This document shows, in pieces, positions 48,869 through 56,546 of a stretch of 64,000 bases of DNA. The DNA is from JAICKM01 sp050998805 (lineage in GTDB: Bacteria > Chloroflexota > Chloroflexia > QHBQ01 > JAICKM01), in the NCBI GenBank assembly GCA_050998805.1, contig JBPCPV010000050.1, forward strand, positions 28,063-92,062, written 5' to 3'. Both the position numbers and the translations under genes were made by a program. Numbering within the stretch: the first letter of the stretch is position 1; every line of letters starts with the position of its first letter. The notes below the pieces were generated by a model. It did no database searches. It was not told the origin of the DNA and was given only the letters and a program-made list of their open reading frames with translations.

Positions 48869-50164
48869 ATGGCCCCCTCCGACACTCATCGCGCCATAGA
48901 GGCAATCTGGCGGATCGACTCGGCGAAGCTCATCGCCGGACTGGCGCGGATCGTGCGCGATGTCGGCCTGGCCGAGGACCTGGCACAGGACGCGCTTGTT
49001 ATCGCGCTGGAGCGGTGGCCTGAGACGGGCATCCCGGACAACCCAGGCGCCTGGCTCATGGCCACCGCGAAACACCGCGCGATTGACCGGCTGCGCCGGA
49101 TCAAGATGTCGGAGCGCAAGCATGAAGAGCTAGGCCGCGAGCTAGAGCTTCGGCAAGACCTGACCGAGGCCGATTTCGAGGCCGTGCTCGAGGAAGACGA
49201 CGACCTCGGCGACGACCTCCTACGCCTCATCTTCACGGCCTGCCATCCTGTGCTCTCGACAGAGGCGTGCGTCGCGCTCTCGCTTCGACTGCTCGGAGGG
49301 CTGACCACCCAGGAGATAGCGCGCGCCTTTCTTGTGCCGGAAGCAACCGTCGCTCAACGGATCGTGCGTGCCAAGCGGACGCTCGCCGAGGCCCGCGTTC
49401 CCTTCGAGGTACCGCGCGGAGCCGAGCGCGCGGCGCGTCTGTCGTCGGTGCTCGAGGTGATCTATCTCATCTTCAACGAGGGCTACTCGGCGACCGCCGG
49501 TGCCGACTGGACGAGGCCGGCGCTCTGCGAGGACGCGCTCCGTCTTGGCCGTATCCTGGCTGGGCTTGTCCCGGACGAGGCCGAAGTCCACGGCCTCGTG
49601 GCGCTAATGGAACTCCAGGCGTCGCGCATACGGGCGCGGGTCGGGCCGTCTGGGGAGCCCATCCTGCTCATGGAGCAAAACCGCGCTCGCTGGGATCAGC
49701 TCCTGATCCGTCGCGGGCGAGCGGCGCTCGAGCGCGCGCAGAGTCTCGGCGGTGAACCCGGTCCATATGCGTTGCAGGCCGCGATCGCTGCCTGTCACGC
49801 GAGAGCGCGCACTCCGGAGGAGACGGACTGGGCGCGGATCGCGGCGCTCTATGATGCGCTTGCCCAGCTTGCCCCGTCGCCCGTCGTTGAACTGAACCGG
49901 GCTGTCGCGCTCTCGATGGCGTATGGCCCGGCGACGGGGCTGGCGCTCGTGGATGCGCTGGCTTCGGAGCCTTCGCTAAAGTCCTACCACCTCCTGCCAA
50001 GCGTGCGCGGCGATCTCCTCGCCAAACTGGGGCGCTACTCCGAGGCCCGCGCGGAGTTCGAGCGCGCGGCGGCGCTCACCGGCAACACCCGCGAGCGTGA
50101 GTTGCTCCTTGAGCGTGCCCGAACGGCGAGCGCCCAGCCAGCAGATTTGGACCAGCCTCGGTAG
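48869..50164 (+). CDS. ECF42-type RNA polymerase sigma factor with C-terminal TPR-like extension
   Basis: 431 residues from ATG 48869; GTG 48860 is also possible. Region 2 is seen in IARIVRDVGLAEDLAQDALVIAL-type sequence and WLMATAKHRAIDRLRR. Region 4 is the helix-turn-helix LGGLTTQEIARAFLVPEATVAQRIVRAKRTL. A long extension (DUF6596, VLEVIYLIFNEGYSAT, and TPR-like AELNRAVALSMAYGPATGL-type repeats) follows, as in the ECF42 group. These lack a classical anti-sigma factor and are instead linked to DGPF proteins, consistent with the two genes upstream. The signal sensed is unknown. Confidence 0.88.
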   Translation: MAPSDTHRAIEAIWRIDSAKLIAGLARIVRDVGLAEDLAQDALVIALERWPETGIPDNPGAWLMATAKHRAIDRLRRIKMSERKHEELGRELELRQDLTEADFEAVLEEDDDLGDDLLRLIFTACHPVLSTEACVALSLRLLGGLTTQEIARAFLVPEATVAQRIVRAKRTLAEARVPFEVPRGAERAARLSSVLEVIYLIFNEGYSATAGADWTRPALCEDALRLGRILAGLVPDEAEVHGLVALMELQASRIRARVGPSGEPILLMEQNRARWDQLLIRRGRAALERAQSLGGEPGPYALQAAIAACHARARTPEETDWARIAALYDALAQLAPSPVVELNRAVALSMAYGPATGLALVDALASEPSLKSYHLLPSVRGDLLAKLGRYSEARAEFERAAALTGNTRERELLLERARTASAQPADLDQPR

Positions 50165-50179
50165 ACAGCGCGCCTCGAA

Positions 50180-50199
50180 TGTGCTATCTTTACAGCACA
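50180..50199. promoter_or_regulatory. Inverted repeat TGTGCT-N8-AGCACA upstream of the restriction-modification gene
   Basis: Half-sites TGTGCT (50180-50185) and AGCACA (50194-50199), 21 bases before the ATG at 50221. The position suits an operator controlling the enzyme, but no regulator gene is adjacent. Confidence 0.35.
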
Positions 50200-50220
50200 G
50201 TTCGCACTGGACAGATTGTC

Positions 50221-53200
50221 ATGCCGATCCAAACCAAGCAACCGCCTGCTATCACTGCCTATTACCGACGCCTTGAAGAGATCGCCCAGCATGGGGCGAG
50301 CAACGAAGGCGCGACCCGCGATGCGTTCCAAACCCTGCTGGCTGAATGGGGCCGGCCGCACGGCCTGACCATGTTGGCTGAGCAGACCATCACCGGCACC
50401 CGCAAGCGCCCGATCCGGCTGGACGGCGTGCTGGTTGACCAGTTGCGGCTGCATCGGGGTATTTGGGAAGCTAAAGACGCCGGCGACGACTTGACGGCAG
50501 AGATCACCCGCAAGATCGCGGCGGGCTATCCGCTGACTAACACCCTGTTTGAGAACACCCGCAGGGCCGTGCTGTATCAGGAAGGCCGCGTGGTCTATGA
50601 CGGCGACCTAAGTAACCCCATCACGCTGCGTACCCTGCTTGATACGTTTGTGGAGTACAGTCCAGCCCAAATCGAGGAGTTCCACCGCGCCGTCGCCCGC
50701 TTCAAAGAGGCCATTCCCGCCCTGGCCGCCAGCTTGACCACGCTCATTGAAGAGGCCAAGACGAAGAACGCTCGGTTCAGCACGGCGCTTGATAGCTTCC
50801 TGAGCATGTGCCGCGCGGCGCTCAACCCGACCACGACCCAGGCCGAAGTTGAAGATATGCTCAAACAGCACATCCTGACCGAGCGCATCTTCCGTAGCAT
50901 TTTCCAGAACGCCGACTTCGTGCGCCGCAACGCCGTGGCTGCCGAACTCGAAAAGATGGTGGACGCGCTCACCAGCCGCGATTTCAGCCGGGACGCTTTC
51001 TTACGGAGCCTTGACTACTTTTACAGCCCCATCGAGGAGACCGCGCGCACCATCGAGGACTATCAGGAGAAGCAGGATCTGCTCAAGGCACTATACGAGC
51101 AGTTCTTTCAGGCGTATTCGGTCCGCGCCGCCGACACCCACGGCATCGTCTACACGCCGCATGAGATCGTCGCCTGGATGGTGCAATCGGTGGAGCAGGC
51201 GCTGCGCCAGGAGTTTGGGCTGTCGCTCGGCGCGCCCGACGTTCACATCATCGATCCCTGCGTAGGCACCGGCACCTTCATCATGGAGATTTTGCGGCGC
51301 ATCCCCGCCACCACCCTTAACGCCAAGTACGGCGAGGAACTGCACGCAAACGAGGTGTTGTTGCTGCCCTATTACATCGCCGCCCAGAACATCGAGCACG
51401 CTTACTACGAGCGCACCGGCGGCTATGCGCCCTTCGAGGGCCTCTGCTTTACGGACACACTCGGCCTGGCCGAGACGGGCCAGACAGAGATGTTCGCGGA
51501 AGAGAACACGGAGCGAGTAGAGCGCCAGAAAGCCGCGCCTATCTTCGTTGTCATTGGCAATCCACCCTATAATATTGGGCAATTGAACGAGAACGACAAC
51601 AACAAGAACCGTAAGTACCCGACCGTTGACGCGCGCATTCGTGCGACTTACGGCAAGAGTTCACGTGCTACGCTCCAAAACAAGCTCTACGATATGTACG
51701 TTAGGTTCTTCCGCTGGGCTACTGACCGCCTTCGCAATGGGGATGGCATCGTCTGCTTCGTGTCCAACAACTCCTTTCTTGAACAGGTTGCCTTTGATGG
51801 AATGCGTAAGCAACTGATGCAAGACTTCACAAGTATCTACACTTTCGATTTGGGCGGCAACGTTCGCAAGAATCCTAAGCTGTCGGGCACCACACATAAC
51901 GTCTTCGGCATCCAGGTTGGCGTAACGATCACTCTGCTGATCCGTAGCAGCCAGCAGAGCACGCACGAATTGTATTACGCCCGCGTGGATGAGTTTTGGA
52001 AAAAGGGGCAAAAGCTAAATCAGTTGACTGAATTAGGTGATTACACCTGTGTTCCCTGGCAGCGCCTCACACCCGACGACCGTGGAGCTTGGTTGACGGA
52101 AGGGTTCCTAGCCGACTTTGCTACCTTTATCCCTCTTGGAACAAGAGAAACTCGGAACACCAAGTCGCTTGACGTCGAGAGCGTTTTCAAGTCCTATGGC
52201 CCAGGCGTTCTTACTGGTAGGGATCCTTGGGTCTATGACTTCCACGCTGGTACGCTTGGTGAGCGTATCGAGGTATTCATTGAAGCCTACAATGAGCAGG
52301 TATCAAAGTGGCGTCGGCTCGACGACCGACAGGCCAGCGTCGATGATTTCGTCACCTACGACGAGAAGCGCATGAAGTGGAGCCGCAATCTTAAGAGGGA
52401 TCTGCGAAGAGGCCAATTCGCGGGCTTCTCCAGTGAAGCCATCCGGCGTTCATTATACCGCCCGTTCACGCAGAAGTTCCTCTACTATGCTGACTACCTG
52501 GTGGACGAGCGGGGTCCGATAGGGGCTTTTTTTCCAACTCCCGCCAGCGAAGAGGAGAATGGCCTTATCTGCGTTAGCGCCTTGGGCCACCGTGCGGGTT
52601 TTACCGCGTTGATAACGAACCTCATTCCGAATTATTCACTCAATTCCACAGATGGTTTCCAGTGCTTCCCCTTCTACACCTACAATGAAGCCGGCACCGA
52701 GCGGCGGGAGAACATCACGGATTGGGCGCTGGCGCAGTTCCGCACCCACTACGCCGGCGCAAGCGTCACCAAGCGCGACATTTTCCACTACGTTTACGCC
52801 GTGCTGCACGCGCCGGGTTATCGCACCGCCTACGCCGAAAACCTCAAGCGTGACCTGCCGCGCATTCCCTTCGTGCCTGCTCAATCGTTCCGGGCTTATG
52901 TTGACGCGGGCACGACGCTGGCGCATCTGCACCGCGACTATGCCACGCTGCAACCTTACCCGCTCGAAGTACAAGAAACCGGGCGCGTGTCCTGGCGGGT
53001 AGATGAGCGCGGGATGCGCCTCTCCGCCGACCGCTCGGCCTTGCGCTACAACCCCACGCTCACGCTGTCCGGCATCCCGCCCGCGGCCTTCGACTACCGC
53101 CTCGGCAACCGCAGCGCGCTAGAGTGGGTGATCGATCAGTACCGCGTGACCACCGACGCACGTAGCGGCCTACGCCACGATCCGAACAACCCCGACGACG

Positions 53201-53289
53201 AGCAGGCCATCGTCCGGCTCGTCGGCCAGGTCGTGCGGGTATCACTCGACACGCAGTCCGTCATCGCCGCCTTGCCGCGGTTAGACTGA
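50221..53289 (+). CDS. Single-chain restriction-modification enzyme (type IIG/ISP-like, no helicase)
   Basis: 1022 residues from ATG 50221. The N-terminal nuclease-like domain has LDGVLVDQ and GIWEAKDAGDDLTAEI, matching the D...E-x-K pattern of PD-(D/E)xK enzymes near residues 65-90. A helical region follows to about 340. The N6-adenine methyltransferase has motif I HIIDPCVGTGTFIMEIL near 345 and motif IV VVIGNPPYNIGQ near 445. The remaining 500 residues are the likely target-recognition part (FSRYIYAVLHAPGYRTAY-like FHYVYAVLHAPGY). The organisation resembles type ISP enzymes such as LlaBIII, but the helicase block expected between nuclease and methyltransferase is absent, as in type IIG. Codon use in the middle third is A/T-richer. 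Confidence 0.87.
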   Translation: MPIQTKQPPAITAYYRRLEEIAQHGASNEGATRDAFQTLLAEWGRPHGLTMLAEQTITGTRKRPIRLDGVLVDQLRLHRGIWEAKDAGDDLTAEITRKIAAGYPLTNTLFENTRRAVLYQEGRVVYDGDLSNPITLRTLLDTFVEYSPAQIEEFHRAVARFKEAIPALAASLTTLIEEAKTKNARFSTALDSFLSMCRAALNPTTTQAEVEDMLKQHILTERIFRSIFQNADFVRRNAVAAELEKMVDALTSRDFSRDAFLRSLDYFYSPIEETARTIEDYQEKQDLLKALYEQFFQAYSVRAADTHGIVYTPHEIVAWMVQSVEQALRQEFGLSLGAPDVHIIDPCVGTGTFIMEILRRIPATTLNAKYGEELHANEVLLLPYYIAAQNIEHAYYERTGGYAPFEGLCFTDTLGLAETGQTEMFAEENTERVERQKAAPIFVVIGNPPYNIGQLNENDNNKNRKYPTVDARIRATYGKSSRATLQNKLYDMYVRFFRWATDRLRNGDGIVCFVSNNSFLEQVAFDGMRKQLMQDFTSIYTFDLGGNVRKNPKLSGTTHNVFGIQVGVTITLLIRSSQQSTHELYYARVDEFWKKGQKLNQLTELGDYTCVPWQRLTPDDRGAWLTEGFLADFATFIPLGTRETRNTKSLDVESVFKSYGPGVLTGRDPWVYDFHAGTLGERIEVFIEAYNEQVSKWRRLDDRQASVDDFVTYDEKRMKWSRNLKRDLRRGQFAGFSSEAIRRSLYRPFTQKFLYYADYLVDERGPIGAFFPTPASEEENGLICVSALGHRAGFTALITNLIPNYSLNSTDGFQCFPFYTYNEAGTERRENITDWALAQFRTHYAGASVTKRDIFHYVYAVLHAPGYRTAYAENLKRDLPRIPFVPAQSFRAYVDAGTTLAHLHRDYATLQPYPLEVQETGRVSWRVDERGMRLSADRSALRYNPTLTLSGIPPAAFDYRLGNRSALEWVIDQYRVTTDARSGLRHDPNNPDDEQAIVRLVGQVVRVSLDTQSVIAALPRLD

Positions 53290-53305
53290 CAGGAGGGATC
53301 ATACT

Positions 53306-53590
53306 ATGGGCTGGCGCTTTCGTCGCAGCGTGCGCTTGCTGCCAGGGTTGCGGCTGAACTTCAGCAAGCGCGGCCTCGGCTACAGCATCGGGCGCAGGGG
53401 CTTTCGGTTCAGCGTCGGGCCGAACGGACGCCGCACGGCGCTCAGCATCCCCGGCACCGGCTTATCCTACGTCAAGCAAGGGCGAGCGCCCCGCGCCGTG
53501 CGACGCCCGGCGCAAGTCTTTTGCCCATACTGCCAGGGCGGAAACCCACCGGCGGCCAGACACTGCATCTGGTGCCACAAAGCACTATAA
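53306..53590 (+). CDS. DUF4236 protein with C-terminal zinc ribbon
   Basis: 94 residues. MGWRFRRSVRLLPGLRLNF, SKRGLGYSIGRRGFRFSVGP and TALSIPGTGLSYVK form the DUF4236 domain. The C-terminus adds FCPYCQGGNPPAARHCIWCHKAL, a CxxC...CxxC zinc ribbon. AGGAGGGATCATACT precedes the ATG. It lies 16 bases after the restriction-modification gene and may be transcribed with it; DUF4236 function is unknown. Confidence 0.85.
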   Translation: MGWRFRRSVRLLPGLRLNFSKRGLGYSIGRRGFRFSVGPNGRRTALSIPGTGLSYVKQGRAPRAVRRPAQVFCPYCQGGNPPAARHCIWCHKAL

Positions 53591-53603
53591 GCAGCGCGAT
53601 AAT

Positions 53604-53622
53604 TACGCACTACGCACTACGG
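53604..53622. repeat. TACGCAC heptamers providing a stop codon
   Basis: TACGCAC, TACGCAC and TACGG at 53604, 53611 and 53618. On the minus strand the last residues (SA) and TAG stop of the aminotransferase gene (53610-53612) are read from this array. Confidence 0.85.
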
Positions 53623-54794
53623 TCCCTGATCTTGACCATAGCCTCGACCACGATCTCGTTCTCTTGGATTGTGTTGTAGAAGTACGGGGAGACGCGCACC
53701 GCGCCGGGGCGCATGTCCACTATCGTGCCTGCCTGGGCGAGGGCGGTGACGACGGGGCGGGGGTTCTCCATGTTCAGCAGCACGATCCCCGACCGGCGGG
53801 CGGGGTCGGCGGCGACGCGGGGCGTGAAGCCTGCCGCGAGGGCGCGGGCGATCAGGTCTTCGGTGAGGTGCTGGGTGCGCTCGCGCAGGGCCTGGGGGCC
53901 GATCTCGCGCACGTAGGACAGGCCGCCGAGGAAGCTGTAGACCGAGGCCACCGAGTGCGTGCCCTGCTCCAGCCGCTGCGCGGTCTCCGGGAACTCCAGC
54001 TGCTTGATGTTGAAATCGAACTGGTTCTTGACGCCGAACCAGCCGGGTATAGTCGGCTCGAGCTGCGGCAGCAGGTCGCGGCGGGCATAAGTGAAGACGA
54101 TCCCGGTGCCTCCGAGCAGCCACTTCAGGCCGCCGGAGAGCAGGAAGTCCACGCCGGCCTGCTTCACGTCGGTCGGGATCTGGCCCGTCGCCTGGTATGC
54201 GTCCACCAGCAGCAGCGCCCCCTTGCGGTGGGCGATCTCGGCGAGCGCCTTGATCTCCTGCACATAGCCGCTCGTGAAGTAGACGTGCGAGGTGGCGACC
54301 AGCGCGGTCCGCTCGTCAATCGCGTCCTCGAACGCCTCCAGGTCCACGCTCACCCGGTCGCGCGAGGGCACGAAGACGGTCTCGACGCCGAGCCGCCGCT
54401 TTGCGAGCCACTGGTGACCGAGCGTCGGGAAGTCGAGTTCGGCCATCACGACCTTGTTCCGCTCACTGTAATCGAGGCAGGAGCTGATCACCGAGATCGC
54501 CGACGAAATCGAAGGCCCGATGGCGATCTCGTCCGGCCCGGCGTTGATCAGCCCCGCGATGTTCGCCCGCAGCTCGGCTATCCGCCCCATCCACAGCTCA
54601 TACCACGCCGACGCCCCCATGCTCCCCCAGAGCGCGAGGTATTCGTTGACCCCCGCAATCGCCCGCAACGAAAGCGCCCCCAGCGAGCATGAGTTGAGGT
54701 AGTTCACCTTCTCGAATATCGGGAAGTCGGCCCGATAGCGCAGCAGTTCGTCGTGCGCGGGCCATCGCGCGGTGTCCGTGGTCATGGTAGTCAT
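53610..54794 (-). CDS. Class V aminotransferase / kynureninase-like PLP enzyme
   Basis: 394 residues of fold-type I. NYLNSCSLGALSLRAIAGV is the typical opening of class V enzymes. The cofactor-binding Asp is in ALLLVDAYQATGQIPTDV and the Schiff-base Lys in FLLSGGLKWLLGGTGIVF. The C-terminal domain ends VRVSPYFYNTIQENEIVVEA. The group includes kynureninases, cysteine desulfurases and isopenicillin epimerase-like enzymes; the substrate cannot be fixed from sequence. Its last two residues and the stop come from a heptamer array. Confidence 0.85.
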   Translation of the reverse strand: MTTMTTDTARWPAHDELLRYRADFPIFEKVNYLNSCSLGALSLRAIAGVNEYLALWGSMGASAWYELWMGRIAELRANIAGLINAGPDEIAIGPSISSAISVISSCLDYSERNKVVMAELDFPTLGHQWLAKRRLGVETVFVPSRDRVSVDLEAFEDAIDERTALVATSHVYFTSGYVQEIKALAEIAHRKGALLLVDAYQATGQIPTDVKQAGVDFLLSGGLKWLLGGTGIVFTYARRDLLPQLEPTIPGWFGVKNQFDFNIKQLEFPETAQRLEQGTHSVASVYSFLGGLSYVREIGPQALRERTQHLTEDLIARALAAGFTPRVAADPARRSGIVLLNMENPRPVVTALAQAGTIVDMRPGAVRVSPYFYNTIQENEIVVEAMVKIRDRSA

Positions 54795-54813
54795 AGCTGT
54801 TGCCCCCGTTAGT

Positions 54814-54993
54814 GGTCAGTGGTCAGTGGTCAGTCGGCGGGCCGCCGGGACGGCGGCGATACGCGGGCGGCGGTACGCGAGCGGTGGTCCACGGGCGGAG
54901 CCGGGTCTTACAGCCGTCAGCCGTCAGTCACGCAATACGCAATACGTAATACGCACTGACCACTGACCACTGACCACCGACCACTGACCACTG
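54814..54993. repeat. Dense heptamer-repeat region between divergent genes
   Basis: GGTCAGT three times at 54814-54834. From 54911 come two CAGCCGT units, two or three near-copies of CAATACG, and a run of CACTGAC/CACCGAC units ending near 54993. These make up most of the 279 bases between the aminotransferase and PRC-barrel-like genes; I see no gene here. Confidence 0.85.
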
Positions 54994-55073
54994 CCTGTAG
55001 ATTAGCACAAACCGGCACCGCCTTCAACCCCTGGCACGCCATTTGCACCGTCGTCACTCAGGAGGTGGCTCAG

Positions 55074-55598
55074 ATGGAGACGATCTACAAGGGAATCGAG
55101 CCGGGCACCGAAATCGTGGACATTAACGGGCACAAGGTCGGCAGCGTGCATGAGGTTCTACTCAACGCCTCCGACCAGCTTCAGATGTTGACCGTGCAGA
55201 AAGGGCTTATCTTCAAGACCGATGTCGGCATCCCGGCGGCGTCCATTGACCGAATGGAGGGCGGCAAGATCCACCTCTGCGTCGAGAAAGGCACCCTGGT
55301 CGAGATGCTCAAGCCCGACATGGCGCGCAACCCCGCAGAGGCGACCGAGCCGGCGGTCCGCGAGGCGTCGGGGGAAGGCGACATGCTACAGGACGCAGCC
55401 CAGGATCGCAACCCGACCACGGGGATGCCGCAGGCCGGCATGGTGCATGACGTGGGCACCGGCGACCGCACCCACGATGTGGGCATGGGCACGGCAGGCG
55501 CGCCCGGTATTGACGCCGCCAATCCCGCGATGGTGACCGAGACTGAGACACATGTGCCCACCGAGTCGCAAGACCCGACGAGCAAAGACCGGACATAG
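55074..55598 (+). CDS. PRC-barrel/DUF2171-like protein
   Basis: 174 residues from ATG 55074, with AGGAGG eight bases upstream. Residues about 3-85 are a small beta-barrel of the PRC type (KGIEPGTEIVDINGHKVGSVHEVLL, LIFKTDVGIPAASIDRMEGG, IHLCVEKG). The other half is low-complexity and rich in Asp, Thr, Gly, Met and Ala, including two TGD/DVG-x-G stretches (HDVGTGDRTHDVGMGT). No signal peptide. PRC barrels often occur in proteins with roles in RNA processing or photosynthetic reaction centres; nothing here distinguishes these. Confidence 0.75.
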   Translation: METIYKGIEPGTEIVDINGHKVGSVHEVLLNASDQLQMLTVQKGLIFKTDVGIPAASIDRMEGGKIHLCVEKGTLVEMLKPDMARNPAEATEPAVREASGEGDMLQDAAQDRNPTTGMPQAGMVHDVGTGDRTHDVGMGTAGAPGIDAANPAMVTETETHVPTESQDPTSKDRT

Positions 55599-55613
55599 GG
55601 GAAGTCCACCCCG

Positions 55614-56330
55614 TTGCGCCTGCCCGAGCTTCCCTACGAGAACATCCGTGAACTCCTCGACGACCCCGGCGAGGCGAGCGAGCGTGAGCTACGCCAGAGC
55701 CTCCGCGACATACGCATGGCGAACCTCGTCGGCCAGGGCACCGCAGTCATCCTCCGCCACCTGCCCGACGTGTTGGGCGACTGGCCCGCCGGCCGCCCGC
55801 TCTCTTTGCTCGACCTCGCCACCGGCTCCGGCGACATCCCCCGCGCCGTCGTGCGCTGGTGCCGCCGCCGCGCAATCCCGTGCAGCATACTCGCCACCGA
55901 CATCAGCCCCGAAGTCCTGGAGGAGGCCCGTCGCCAGACCCGCGCCTACCCTGAGATCCGCGTAATGGCCGTAGACGCGCGCCGCCCGCCCTTCGCGCCC
56001 GGCAGCTTCGATGTAGTCACATGCTCGCTCGCCCTCCACCACCTCGACGCCGAAGGCGCGACCGAGACCCTCGGCAACATGGCGCGGCTGGCCCGCTGCG
56101 GTTTCATCGTCAACGACGTAGAGCGGTCATGGCCGGCGTACCTCGCGTCGGTCGCGCTGGTCTACGGCATCACCCGCAACCGCCTCACCCGCCACGACGG
56201 CCCCGCCTCCGTCAAGCGTGCCTATACCCGCGCCGAGATCCGCCGCATGGCCGCCGATGCCGGCATTACCGGTGGGCGGATCTGCCGACACGCCTTCTGG
56301 CGCATCGCGTTTGTGGGCCGGCGGCAGTAG
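55614..56330 (+). CDS. SAM-dependent methyltransferase (UbiE-like)
   Basis: 238 residues from TTG 55614. Class I Rossmann fold: motif I LSLLDLATGSGDIPRAVV, acidic residue in ILATDISPEVLEEAR, motif II in DVVTCSLALHHLD, then RLARCGFIVNDVERSWPAYL and RAYTRAEIRRMAADAGI. DLATGSGD and VNDVERS recall methyltransferases acting on quinone- or small aromatic-type substrates. It begins 15 bases after the PRC-barrel-like gene. The TAG stop falls inside the first GGCAGTA unit of a heptamer array. Confidence 0.85.
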   Translation: MRLPELPYENIRELLDDPGEASERELRQSLRDIRMANLVGQGTAVILRHLPDVLGDWPAGRPLSLLDLATGSGDIPRAVVRWCRRRAIPCSILATDISPEVLEEARRQTRAYPEIRVMAVDARRPPFAPGSFDVVTCSLALHHLDAEGATETLGNMARLARCGFIVNDVERSWPAYLASVALVYGITRNRLTRHDGPASVKRAYTRAEIRRMAADAGITGGRICRHAFWRIAFVGRRQ

Positions 56331-56374
56331 GCAGTAGGCAGTAGGCGGTGCGTATTACGTAGTGCGTAGTGCAT
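56323..56374. repeat. GGCAGTA and CGTAGTG heptamers containing a stop codon
   Basis: GGCAGTA at 56323, 56330 and 56337, then GGCGGTG, CGTATTA, CGTAGTG, CGTAGTG. The first unit supplies the methyltransferase TAG stop (56328-56330). Confidence 0.85.
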
Positions 56375-56386
56375 GGCTGGCGGCTC

Positions 56387-56437
56387 GTAGTGAGCACTTT
56401 AGTGCTTCGTCGTGCCTGGCGCTAAAGTGCCTACTAC
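56387..56437. repeat. 19-bp imperfect inverted repeat (GCACTTTAG core)
   Basis: GTAGTGAGCACTTTAGTGC (56387-56405) and GCGCTAAAGTGCCTACTAC (56419-56437) pair at 15 of 19 positions. As I recall, this resembles an interspersed inverted repeat of diverse bacterial genomes. It lies in the intergenic stretch before bchH. Confidence 0.6.
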
Positions 56438-56490
56438 AAACGATGGACGCACACGCCACCAGCCCCTACCCACAACCCCCTCCCCTGCGG

Positions 56491-56496
56491 TATAAT
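56491..56496 (+). promoter_or_regulatory. TATAAT box upstream of bchH
   Basis: TATAAT, 50 bases before the bchH ATG. No clear -35 box. The leader between them is mostly heptamer repeat. Confidence 0.45.
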
Positions 56497-56516
56497 GGAC
56501 CAACCACGGACCGCTA

Positions 56517-56544
56517 ACCACTGACCACTGACCACTGACCACTC
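56517..56544. repeat. Four ACCACTG heptamers directly before the bchH start
   Basis: ACCACTG three times then ACCACTC, at 56517, 56524, 56531 and 56538. Two bases separate the array from ATG 56547, leaving no Shine-Dalgarno sequence. Confidence 0.9.
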
Positions 56545-56546
56545 GT

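Noticed and set aside
54814..54993. Possible CRISPR array
   Set aside because: Repeats are 7 bp in direct tandem with no spacers, and no cas genes are present.
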